NCBI GenBank assembly: GCA_965240325.2
Contig: OZ251228.1
Location: forward strand, 620,001 to 684,000
DNA from: Rebecca billardiae RCC1528
Taxonomy: Eukaryota > Haptophyta
Length of the DNA: 64,000 bases
Reading direction: 5' to 3'
Part shown: positions 41,993 to 53,200 of the stretch, in pieces
How positions within the stretch are numbered: position 1 is the first letter of the stretch
Layout: each line of letters starts with the position of its first letter
Translations under genes and position numbers: made by a program
The notes under the pieces: model-generated
Databases searched by the model: none
What the model was told of the DNA's origin: nothing
Seen by the model: the letters and a program-made list of their open reading frames with translations, nothing else

Positions 41993-44900
41993 ATGGCGAG
42001 CGACGAGCACGGGCAGCTCGTGATCCGCGCCGTGCACGTGCTGCTGCACGAGCAGGACGCCGCGGCGAAGCGCGAGGCGGACGAGTGGCTCCTCCACTTC
42101 CAGCAGACGCCCGAGGCGTGGCAGGTGCGCGCACGCCGCCGCGCGCGCGCGGCGCGCGCGCGCGTGCGCCCGGCGCTCCGAGCTGAGCGCGCGCGCGACA
42201 CGCGTACGCGCGCACGCCCGCGCGTCTCGCGCGCGCGCGCAGGTGGCCGACTCGCTCCTCCGCGCACCGCTCGACGGCGCCGCGGCGACCGCGGAGGAGG
42301 TGCACTACCTCGCCGCGCAGACGCTCCGCACGAAGATGCGGTGCGACTTTGCGCAGCTTCCGCCGAGCACGCACGCCGACCTGCGCGACTCGCTGCTCGC
42401 GCACCTCACGGCGCGGGCGGAGGGCCCGCAGACGGTGCTCACGCAGCTCTGCCTCGCGCTGGCCAGCCTCGCCGTGCACATGCGCGAGTGGGCCGAGCCG
42501 ATCCGCGACGTGTACGCGAGGCTGAGCGCCGACCCGCGCTCGGTGCGCGCCCTCCTCGAGTGGCTGACGGTGCTGCCGGAGCAGGCGATGGACCCGAAGC
42601 TGTCGGTCGCGCCGGCGCGGCGGCACGAGGTGTGCGCGCAGCTCGCGCGCGGCGCGAACGAGGTCTTCGGGCTGCTCGTCGCGCTGCTCGCGCAGCCGGC
42701 CGCGGCGGCAGGCGGCGGCGGCGCGGCCGCGGCGGGCGGCGCCGACGCGGCCGCGGCCGGCGCGGCGGCGCCGAGCTCGGCGAGGCGTGAGAAGCTGCTG
42801 CGCTGCTTCCTCTCGTGGCTCCGGCTGTGCACCGTCTCGCTCGCCCGCGCCGCCGACGAGGACACCGCCGCCCACGCGCTGCTCAACGGCGCCGCCGCCG
42901 AGCACGCGGCCGGCGGCGGCGCGCTCACGTCTACCCTGCGCGCGCAGGTGGTGGCGAGCGTGATGCGCGTGGCGGAGCCGCTGGTGCGCGCGGCGACGGA
43001 CGAGCTGTTCCGGCCGGACGACGAGTGCTTCGAGGTCGCGGTCGACGTGACGATCGAGCTCGTCCGCTTCCTCACCGGCGACGGCTCGGGCGGGCGCGCC
43101 GACGACGGCGGTTACGGCGGCGCGGGCGCGGGCGCGGACGGTGGCGGCTCCGTGTTCTCACCGTCGCTTGTCGAGCTGCTTTCGCGGCAGGCGAGCTCGC
43201 TCGCGCAGCTGATGCCGCTGCTGGGGCAGCTCGCGCCGCAGCTCGCGGTGCACATCGCGGCGGAGGACGAGGACGCCGCGCGCGGGCTGTGCCGCCTCCT
43301 CGCCGAGGTGGGCGAGGCGCACGCGCCGCTGATCGTGCGAGCGCTCGCGCGCGTGCTGCCGACGCAGCTCGCGCCCACCGCCGAGGCGGCGGCGGCGGCG
43401 GGCGCGCAGGCGGAGGCGCTGGTGTCGTGGCTGCTGCACGCGACGGCGCACCCGCTCGGCGAGATCGCCGAGATCGGCTTCAACTTCTGGTACGTCGCCA
43501 TGCTCGAGATTGTCGAGAGGCTGCGCGATGACTTGGTCGGATCTGGCCGAGGCGGCGGCGGCGGCGGCGGCGGCGGCGCGGGCGGCGCCGAGGCGGAGGG
43601 CGGCGGCGGCGGCGCGCGCGACTTCGAGGCGCTCTCGTCGTCGGTGCACGGCGCGTGGACGCCCACCTTCCTCGCACTCGCCTCCGCCCTCACGCGCGCC
43701 CTCGCCCTCCCCGCCGACTCGGACTCGTGGTCCGCGGACGCGCTCGATGACTTCAGACGCTTCCGGTACGCGTGCGGCGACGGGCTGAGCGACGCCGCCA
43801 AGGTGTGCGGCGGCGACGTGGTGCTGCGCGCGGTGGCGGAGGCGCTGTACGCGGGGATGGGCAAGCTGCCCGCCTCGTGGCGCGAGGTCGACGGCGCGCT
43901 GTACGCCGCCAAGTCGCTCGCACCCTTCTGCTCCAACGCCGACGACGAACCGGTAGCGTCCGTTCTCGGAATGGTCGCTAGGCTGCCACCCGTGGCGGGC
44001 GCGGCCGCGCAGGGCGGCGCCGAGCCGAGCGCGGCGCCGGGCGCGGCGGCGTGCGCGACGATGCAGCACACGGCGACGCTGTGCGTCTCGGGCTACGCGC
44101 CGTGGCTCAACCGTCACCCGGACCACCTCGGCCCGATGCTCACCCACGTTGCTGCAGGCCTCACCTGCGGCGACGCCCGCGTCGCGCCGGCCGCGTGCGT
44201 TGCGATCAAGTCGATTTGCGACGCGTGTTGTGAGCACCTCGCGGCGGAGCCGTGGGCGTCGCAGCTGCTGCACCTGGCCGTCGCGTCGCGCGAGCTCTCG
44301 CTCAGCCCCGCCGACCGCTCCGAGCTGCTCCAGGGCTGCGGCTACGTGTACGCCCTCCTCCCTGTCGACTCTGTGATTTCATATCTCGAGGCGCTGGCGA
44401 CACCGCTGCTGAACCGGCTGTCGCAGCTGTGCGCGGATGCGGCGCCGTCGCCGCACTCGTCGGAGGTGTGCTCGCTGCTCGACCAGCTGGCGTCGCTCGT
44501 GCGGTACTGCCAGCCCGCCGTGCCCGAGCTCGCACCCTTCCACCCCATCGCCGCCGTGCTCAGCGCCGCATGGCCGGTGCTGCAGAGCGTGCACGCGCGG
44601 CTGCCCGCTGACTCTAGGTGAGCGCTCGCTTGCGGCGCTGCGCGCGCGCCGCGCCGCGCGCCGCGTGACGCCCGACGCGCGCGTGACGCCCGGAAGCACG
44701 CGCGGCCGGCGCCGTGCTCGACCCGCGCGCGCCACCGACATCCGCCGACCATCCCACATCCCATCCCATCCCGCCTGTGCGCGCAGGGCGATGGAGAAGC
44801 TGTGTCGGGTGGTCAAGTTCTCGGTGCGGACGGCGACCACGCACACGGCCGCGCTCATGATCGGTCTGCTCGCCGAGCTGGCGGCGTGGTTCGGGGCGAA

Positions 44901-45790
44901 CGCGCACTCGTGCTTCCTGTACGCGGTGCACGTGTGCGCATCCACGCTCGCGGGGCACGCGCCCGACCTCGACGACGCCATCTTCGGTGCGCGCGCCGCC
45001 GCTCGAGCGCGCGACCGCGCGTCTGCGCGACCGGCCCCTGGCGCGCACACGGCATGGCAGCTGAGCGCGGCCGCGCGCTGCGCCGTGCGCGCCCGCGCGC
45101 CCGCCCTCCTCCGCCGTGGCGCCAGCCGCGTACGCGCACATGGCGGAGCGCGCGCTCGCGCTCGTCGGCCCCGCCGCCGCGGACCCGCGCCCGCCGCCCG
45201 CCGCACCCGCCGCGGGCCGCTCCGCCGCGACGACCGGTCTCGACGCTTACCCAGATGTGCTCGAGGACTTATTGGAATTAACCGTAGTGATGTTGGCGCG
45301 CTTCCCGGACCGGCTGCTGGCGTGGGCGCAGTGGCCGGCGCTGGTGCAGTTGGGCAGCGCGTGCGTGCTGCTGCAGCACAAGGAGGCGTGGCGCGCCGCC
45401 ATGCACTTCAGCGAGCGGCTGCTCGGCGCGCGCGCGACGCGGGTTGAGATGGTGCCTGAAACACGGCGCACGCTCGAGGCGACGATTGAGGCGTGTGGCC
45501 CCGCGCTCGCGCGCCAGCTGCTGCTGGCGCTCGCCGGCGTGCTGCCCGGCGCGCGCTGCGTGCAGCTCGGCTCCGCGCTCCGGCAGATGCTCGAGTGCGC
45601 GCCCGACGGCGCGGGCGCGTGGCTGCAGGCCGCGGCCGCGCAGCTCCCGCCCGCCGCGCACGAGGACGCGCGCGCGCTGCTCGACGCGCTCGGCGCGCAC
45701 AGCCCGCCGTCCGGACCGGCGGTCAGGCGCGCGGTCGACGCGTTCTCCGAGAGCTGCCGGCGGAAGCGCGTGCTCGAGGGCGTCAGCTGA
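41993..45790 (+). CDS. TNPO3: Transportin-3 / Mtr10-like nuclear import receptor, 4 exons
   Basis: Importin-beta superfamily receptor; the TNPO3/Mtr10 branch carries SR-type splicing factors and other RNA-binding proteins into the nucleus in a Ran-dependent way. Exons are 41993-42124, 42243-44617, 44787-44986 and 45126-45790, with GT-AG borders and consistent phases (3,372 nt, 1,123 aa; human 923). HEAT-repeat signatures that match TNPO3 in order are AAQTLRTKM, LRDSLLAHL, TQLCLALASLAVHMREW, LTVLPEQ, EIGFNFWY, CRVVKFSVRTA and HSCFLYAV. The C-terminus follows the family pattern of a final short helix after a DVxEDLxxL segment. Extra length is in Ala/Gly-rich loops near residues 205-230 and 470-500. 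The start is the ATG just before the first HEAT helix; an earlier in-frame codon at 41888 is not ATG. Importin-13 is the main alternative. Confidence 0.87.
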
Positions 45791-46247
45791 CGGCCGCGAT
45801 GCGCAGGGCGAGCTGGGCGAGCTCGCGCGCTTCCACGCCAATTGATGCGCACGCACGCCCATCGCGGATCGTCGGCGCCCGACGATCGCATCGTGATCGT
45901 CATCATCGTGATCGTCGGTACGACGCGCGTTACTACCACTTCCCGCCGCCTGGGCTTAGAATTTGAATAAGCAGCTTTCGTCGTCAGTAGTCGTCATCAT
46001 CTGATGCGCGTTGACGAGCCTACTACTACTAGGCTGGATGTAGTAGCGTAGCCGATATTGTCGTCGCAGCCGAGCTCGGAGCTGCCGCAGGATGAGCGAG
46101 CATCAGCAATAGCATGCTGACCGCGGTGAGTGACCGTGCAATCGGCCCGCGACTACTACATCCATCATGCGCTCATAGTAGCTGCTGCTCCGCGTGCGCT
46201 GCTGCCGCCCGGTGCAGCCCACACGCGAGCCCCCTCGTGCCCCCCGC
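45791..46247. other. Convergent 3' intergenic region
   Basis: This lies between the stops of the importin gene (+) and the membrane-protein gene (-). It has repeated ATCGTGATCGTC-like short motifs near 45885-45920 and otherwise no structure or coding signal that I can see. Confidence 0.5.
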
Positions 46248-46886
46248 TCAGATCGGCGCCGCCTCGCCCTTGCGCTGCTTGAGCGCGAGGTAGATGCCCG
46301 CGGCCGCGCCCGAGCCGAGCGAGAGCGGCAGGAACACCGCCGTGTACAGGAAGGGCCGCACGTCCGCGGAGAGCATCCACGTGGAGAAGGTGAGCGGGTA
46401 CATGAAGGTGGGGTTGGCGTTGGCGAAGAGCAGGAACGTCTTCCGCTCGCGCGGCGTGAGCGCGCGCGGGAACACCTCCTGCACCATCTCCGGGTGGAAG
46501 ACAGCCAGGTACAACTCGGTGATGGTGGGCGGGTGGTTCACGAGCGCGGCGACGGTGAAGCAGAGCACGATGATCTGCGTGTTGACCTCGTTGGCCACCT
46601 TCCACACTTCGCCCTCGAACGCGCCGTCGAATTTGAGCATGCCCCAGCCCATCTGCCCGTCCGCGCCCGGGAAGATCATCATCGCGATCATGCCGCCCGA
46701 CGCGACCACAAAGATGATCCACACGAGCCAGAACTTGTTGATGGGCTGCGCGAGCCAGGTGCGGAACGGCGGCACCCGTGCATACGCGAGGGCGGCGAGC
46801 AGCAGGATGGACGCCGCGATCACGCCATAGTTGATGACGAACGGTAGCCACATCGCCGGCGGCGCGGCGCTGGGGTCGACGGCCAT
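46248..46886 (-). CDS. Multi-pass membrane protein of unknown function
   Basis: A single exon of 212 residues starting at MAVDPSAAPPAMW; the longer frame upstream has no ATG. Four to five hydrophobic segments are visible. They lie near residues 14-38 (FVINYGVIAASILLLAALAY), 53-75 (FWLVWIIFVVASGGMIAMMIF), 104-120 (IIVLCFTVAALV) and 180-202 (TAVFLPLSLGSGAAAGIYLA). A loop of about 55 residues between the last two carries the motif NANPTFMYPLTFSTWML. The C-terminus is short and basic (KQRKGEAAPI). There is no clear signal or transit peptide. I do not recognise the family. Codon use and hydropathy support a real gene. The downstream neighbour (-) is the NLR-like gene, whose stop is 376 bp upstream of this start. 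Confidence 0.7.
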   Translation of the reverse strand: MAVDPSAAPPAMWLPFVINYGVIAASILLLAALAYARVPPFRTWLAQPINKFWLVWIIFVVASGGMIAMMIFPGADGQMGWGMLKFDGAFEGEVWKVANEVNTQIIVLCFTVAALVNHPPTITELYLAVFHPEMVQEVFPRALTPRERKTFLLFANANPTFMYPLTFSTWMLSADVRPFLYTAVFLPLSLGSGAAAGIYLALKQRKGEAAPI

Positions 46887-47262
46887 CGAATTTGCGGCGT
46901 TCGCGCCTAGGCGCGAAGCCGGCGGCGGCGGCGGGCGCGGCGGGGATTCCGGCCGCTCCACCTGACGCACGATGGCGTCGCGTGTAAGTGAATAGTGATG
47001 CGTGATGATCGCACGCCCTCACTATCGAGACCAACCCCGCGTGGCACGGCCCTGACGAGGGCGTCCAGCCCGTGTCACTCCGAGCAGCTCAGTAGCTCAC
47101 CGTCGTGTCGTCCTCGAGGATGTCATCCTCCAGGCCGATGACACCGGCCGCAGCCGCCCGGCGGGCCTCGGGCACCGGGCCGGCGAGCTTGCGCGAGGAG
47201 GGCAGCGCGTCGTCGAGGCCTTTGTCCGGCGTCGCAGTCGCATCCGTCACGACGCGGGGAGC
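46887..47262. other. Interval between the membrane-protein gene and the ankyrin gene stop
   Basis: It contains the 57-codon in-frame extension of the ankyrin gene beyond its TAG (to a TGA at 47089-47091). The remaining part to 46887 shows no feature and presumably includes the promoter of the membrane-protein gene. Confidence 0.5.
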
Positions 47263-50200
47263 CTAGCTGTGCGCCGGCGCACGGCGCAGCATGCGCGCCA
47301 GGTCGGCGTGGCCGTTGGCGTCGGCAACGTCAGCGGCCGTCCGACCCTCCACGTCGGCCGCGGCCGCGTCCGCTCCGCGCTCGAGCAGCAGCGCGGCGAT
47401 GGCGGCGTCGTTGCGCATGGCGGCGACGTGGAGCGCAGTGCCGCCTCGCCCGGCGTCGGCGTCCTGCCCGGCACGCGCGTCCGCGGGCACGCCGGCGCGC
47501 AGCAGCGCGTTGCACGCGGCCGCAAGGCCACGCGCCGCCGCGAGCGGCAGCAGCGACGGCTCGGCGCACGCGGCGTGTGGCGCGGCGTCGGCGATGGCTG
47601 CAGCAGCTTCGGCGTGCCCGTGCGCGATGGCGAGGCGCAGCGCGCTGTCGGGCGCTCCAGCGATCTCCACTGCTGGTGCGCCCTGCCCTCCGGCAGCAGC
47701 CGTGCCGCTGCCATCCCGGTGCACCTCGCCCGCACCAGCGCTCGCGCGTGCGGCGGCGGCGCTCTCGGGCAGCGGCTGCGCGCCAGCCAGCAGCAGCAGG
47801 CGGCAGACGGCTGCATGGCCGCGCCGCGCGGTGTGCCCGCCCCTGCAGGCTGCCATCAGCGCGGTGGTGCCGTCCCGCTTGGCGCCCGTCAAGTCCGCGC
47901 CCGCCTTGAGCAGCGCGGACACGCATGCGGTGTGCCCGCCCCCGCAGGCGAGCATCAGCGCGGTGGTGCCGTCCCACTTGGCGTGTGCCACGTCTGCGCC
48001 CGCCTTGAGCAGCGCGGACACGCATGCGGTGTGCCCGCCCCCGCAGGCGAGCATCAGCGCGGTGGTGCCGTCCCGCTTGGCGAGTGCCACGTCTGCGCCC
48101 GCCTCGAGCAGCGCAGACACGCATGCGGTGTGCCCGCCCCCGCAGGCGAGCATCAGCGCGGTGGTGCCATCCCGCTTGGCGCCCGCCACGTCTGCGCCCG
48201 CCTTGAGCAGCGCGGACACGCATGCTTTGTGCCCGCCCCCGCAGGCGAGCATCAGCGCGGTGGTGCCGTCCCACTTGGCGCCCGTCAAGTCCGCGCCCGC
48301 CTTGCGCAGCGCGGACACGCATGCTTTGTGCCCGCCCCCGCAGGCGAGCATCAGCGCGGTGGTGCCGTCCCGCTTGGCGTGTGCCACGTCTGCGCCCGCC
48401 TTGAGCAGCGCGGACACGCATGCGGTGTGCCCGCCCCCGCAGGCGAGCATCAGCGCGGTGGTGCCGTCCCGCTTGGCGCCCGCCACGTCTGCGCCCGCCT
48501 CGAGCAGCGCAGACATGCATGCGGTGTGCCCGCCCCCGCAGGCGAGCATCAGCGCGGTGGTGCCGTCCCGCTTGGCGCCCGCCACGTCTGCGCCCGCCTC
48601 GAGCAGCGCAGACATGCATGCGGTGTGCCCGCCCCCGCAGGCGAGCATCAGCGCGGTGGTGCCGTCCCGCTTGGCGTGTGCCACGTCTGCGCCCGCCTCG
48701 AGCAGCGCAGACATGCATGCGGTGTGCCCGCCCCCGCAGGCGAGCATCAGCGCGGTGGTGCCGTCCCGCTTGGCGCCCGCCACGTCTGCGCCCGCCTCGA
48801 GCAGCGCAGACACGCATGCGGTGTGCCCGCCCCCGCAGGCGAGCATCAGCGCGGTGGTGCCGTCCCGCTTGGCGCCCGCCACGTCTGCGCCCGCCTCGAG
48901 CAGCGCAGACATGCATGCTTTGTGCCCGCCCCCGCAGGCGAGCATCAGCGCGGTGGTGCCGTCCCGCTTGGCGCCCGCCACGTCTGCGCCCGCCTCGAGC
49001 AGCGCAGACATGCATGCGGCGTGCCCGCCCCCGCAGGCGAGCATCAGCGCGGTGGTGCCGTCCCGCTTGGCGCCCGCCACGTCCGCGCCCGAGTCGAGCA
49101 GCGCGGACACGCATGTGGCGTGCCCGTGTTGGCAGGCGCGCATCAGCGCGGTGAAGCCGTCCTGATCGGCCAGCGCGACGTCCGCGCCCGCCTCGAGCAG
49201 CGCGGGCACGCATGCTGTGCGCCCGCCACTGCAGGCGAGCATCAGTGCAGTGGAGCCGTCCTGCCTGGCGTACACCGCGTTAGCGCCCGCCTCGAGCAGC
49301 GCGGACACGCATGCTGCGTGCCCGTACATGCAGGCGAGCATCAGCGCAGTGGTGCCATTCTGCTTGGCGTGCGCCACGTCTGCGCCCGCCTCGGACAGCG
49401 CGGACACGCATGCTGCGTGGCCGTACATGCAGGCGAGCATCAGCACGCTGAAGCCGTCCTGCCTGGCGTGCGCCACGTCCGCGCCAGCCTCTAGCAGCGC
49501 GGACACGCATGCGGCGTGCCCGCTCTGGCAGGCGAGCATCAGCGCGGTGAAGCCGTCCTCATCGGCGTGCGCCACGTCCGCGCCAGCCTCAAGCAGCGCG
49601 GACACGCATGCGGCGTGCCCGCTCTGGCAGGCGAGCATCAGCGCGGTGAAGCCGTCCTCATCGGCGTGCGCCACGTCCGCGCCCGCCTCGAGCAGCGTGG
49701 GCACCAGTGCGGTGTGCCCGTAGATGCAGGCCAGCATCAGCGCAGTGCGGCCCTTCTGATCGACGGGCGCCACGTCTGCGCCCTTCTCGAGCAGCGCGGA
49801 CACGCCTGCTGTGTCCCCGTTCAGGCAGGCGAGCATCAGCGCGGTGTGGCCGTGCTGATCGGCGTGCGCCACGTCCGCGTCAGCCTCGAACAGCGCGGAC
49901 ACACATGCGGTGTGCCCGCCGCTGCAGGCGCGCATCAGCGCGGTGGCGCCGTCCTGATCGGCGTGCGCCGCGTCCGCGCCCGCCTCGAGCAGCGCGGACA
50001 CACATGCGGTGTGCCTGCCCCCGTGGGCGAGCATCAGCGCGGTGGTGCCGTTCTGCGTGGCGTGCGCCACGTCCGCGCCCGCCTCGAGCAGCGCGGACAC
50101 GCATGCGGTGTGCCCCTTGTAGCAGGCGAGCATCAGCGCGGTGGCGCCGCGCTGATCGGCGTGCGCCACGTCCGCGCCCGCCTCGAGCAGCGCGGACACG

Positions 50201-53200
50201 CATGCAGCGTGCCCGCCCCTGCAGGCGTGCCTCAGCGCGGTGGTGCCGTCCTGCGTGGCGCCCGCCACGTCCGCGCCCGCCTCGAGCAGCGCGGACATGC
50301 ATGCGGTGTGCCCGCCCCCGCAAGCGAGCATCAGCGCGGTGGTGCCGTCCCGCTTGGCGTGTGCCACGTCTGCGCCCGCCTTGAGCAGCGCGGACACGCA
50401 TGCGGTGTGCCCGCCCCCGCAGGCGAGCATCAGCGCGGTGGTGCCGTCCCGCTTGGCGCCCGTCAAGTCCGCGCCCGCCTTGAGCAGCGCAGACACGCAT
50501 GCGGCGTGCCCGCCCCCGCAGGCGAGCATCAGCGCGGTGGTGCCGTCCCACTTGGCGTGTGCCACGTCTGCGCCCGCCTTGAGCAGCGCGGACACGCATG
50601 CGGTGTGCCCGCCCCCGCAGGCGAGCATCAGCGCGGTGTGGTCGAACCCATTGGCGTGTGACACGTCCGCGCCCGCCTCGAGCAGCGCGGACACGCATGC
50701 GGCGTGCCCCCTCTGGCAGGCGAGCGTCAGCGCGGTGTGGCCGAACCAATTGGCGTGTGACACGTCCGCGCCCGCGTCGAGCAGCGCGGACACGCATGCA
50801 GCGTGCCCGAGCAGGCTTGCACGCGTCAGCACCGGCAATCCTCCCGCGTCCTCGAACCCGACATCCGCGCCATGCCGCGCGAGCAGCGTGGCACACTCGG
50901 CGTGCCCTTGCTTGCATGCGCGCTCCAGCGCTGCAGACGCGTGCGCGCGCGCCTCCGCGCCCCCGCCTGCTCGCGCCCTCACGCCCTCGTGCGCTGCGCA
51001 GATGCCCGCCGCCTCCACCAGCCGCGAAGGAAGCTCGCTCGCGTCAGGCTCGTCTCGCAGCATGCGCAGCAGGTACTGGCACGCCTCGTACAGCTGCCCG
51101 CTCGCCTCACGCGTCTCAGCCTCGCCTGTCTCCCCCGACGCGTCCGCGCCGCTCACCAGACCGCTCCTGAGCTGCGTGATGAACGCCCGCGGCTTGGCCG
51201 CGCAGCTCTCGGGCAGCGGCAGCTCGCCAGCGCCGAGCGCGCGCTCGACCGCGTCGCGCAGCGCGCTGAGCTGCTCGTGCCCGTACCGCGCCGCCAGCTG
51301 GCGCAGCCGCCACACGCCGAGCACGAGCCGCCCGCGCGCGCGCCCCTCCTTGCGCACGTGCAGTCCTGCAAGCTCAGTCTGCGTCGCCTCGGCCGTCAGC
51401 CAGTCCGCGAGCGACTGGTGGTATATGCGCAGCGGCGCGTCGGCGCGCGGGCCGGCGGCGCCCATCGGTGGCGTGCGCGGTGGCGTCGCGCCGTCGCGCT
51501 TGCCGTCGCCCTCGCCCTCGGCCACCTCGACCACGAAGCCAGAAAGCGCGCGCAGCTGCTTGCTCAGCTCGTCCTCGCCCTCGTCGCCCGAGTAGCTCGG
51601 GTACACGCCGCGCAGCGCCTCGAGCAGCTCGGCGCGCGAGAGCGGCGCGTGCGCGACAAGCATCAGCTCGAGCACGGTGCGCACGCCCTTGCGCTCCGCC
51701 TCAGTCGGCAGCGCGCGCTTGAGCGACTCGTTGTACAGCCGCTCGAGGCCGTGCGGCAGCGTTGCGAGGTCGGCCAGCGTGATCCGCCCGCTGCCGAGCT
51801 GCTCGATGGCCTGCGTGGCGTACATGAAGTTGCCGCCGCACGCCTCGCTCAGCTCGTGCGCCGCTCGCTCGAGCTCGTCGGGCGCAGGCGCGGCCACCTC
51901 ACGCGCGCGGCGCGCGTACGCCTCGAGCCGCGCGCGCACGAACGCGGCGGCGTCGGCGCGGTCGTCGTCCGCGTCCACGTCGAGTCGCTCGCGCGGCATC
52001 TCGTTGAGCGGCGCGAGCACTGCGTGCTCGGGGCGCGAGGACGCCAAGATTCGCAGCCAGTTGGGCAGCGTCTTGTGCTGCGAGACCGTTGCGAGGATGT
52101 CGGCGATCGAGTGCGAGCTGCCCTGCACGTGCCGCGCCTCGTCGAGCGAGTCGATCGCGAGCAGCATCGTCTTGCGCGGCGCGGCGGATGGCGGGATGTT
52201 GCGCAGCGGCGCGAGCACAAGTCGCTCGAACGCGCTCGGCCCGTCCTCGCGGTCGTCGAGCGCGAGCTCGCCGCCCTTCTTGCGCAGCTTGGCCTCGCGC
52301 AGCTGCGCGCCGTATGCAGGCAGCGCGTGCCGCAGCTGCAGCGAGATGTTGCGCACAAACGACGAGGGCAGCAGCCAGTCGTGGTACGCCGCCGAGCACA
52401 CGTGCTGGCCGAGCACGCGCTCGTGCGCCGCGATCGAGCCGTCGTCGCACTGCACGAGCTGCGCGAGCAGCGCCGACTTGCCCGTGCCCGGCCCGCCCAC
52501 GACGAGCAGCACCGGCTCCGCGCGAGCATCTGCCGCCCACGCCTCGATGCGCCTGAGCGGCGCGTCGCGCCCCACAAAGTGCTTCCGCTTCGTGCTCATG
52601 AATTTGGCGAAGGCGTCATTCAGCGGCGGCGGCGGGGCCGCGTCCCCGGCAGATGAGCGCCGCTGCTGCCGCTGCGCCACATAGAAGCTGTCAAACTTCT
52701 CGTGAAGGCCGTCGACCTTGCTCGCCACGCCGCCGACCTTGCTCTCCACGCCGTCGAGCTTGCTCTCCAGCCGCGCCGTCACCTCGCCAAGCAGCAGCTC
52801 GAGACGGTTGGCGCGCACGTCCGCGCTCGCGTCGAGCTCGTCGGCAAACGTCTTGAGTGCCGACTCGAGCTCGTCGTCGCTCGCGCCGCGCTCGCGCAGC
52901 TGCTCGATGGCCGCGCGCTGCGCCTCGAGCGCCGCGCCGAGGCGCTCGAGCTGCTCGAACGTGCCCACCGCGAGCCGCTGCGCCGCGCGCTCCGCCGTCG
53001 CGTTCACGCGCGCCATCGCCGCCTCAATCGCCTCCGCGCGCTCGCGCAGCTCGCTGGCGTCGCGCTGCGTGCCTAGCAGCAGCTTGATGAAGCCGCGCTC
53101 GCAGAAGGCGGCCAGGCTCTCCGCCGCGGCTTCCACCGCGGCCGTGAGCTCGTCTGCGTCCTGCTTGAGCGGCTCCACCAGCCTCTGCTTGCTCGGCGGC

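Noticed and set aside
23700-50930. Regular 81-bp and 99-bp direct repeats as CRISPR arrays
   Set aside because: The units are contiguous coding repeats without unique spacers, in eukaryotic genes.
47269-51595. Plus-strand frames of 450-741 codons opposite the ankyrin array
   Set aside because: They are antisense of the 99-bp repeats with no independent domain.
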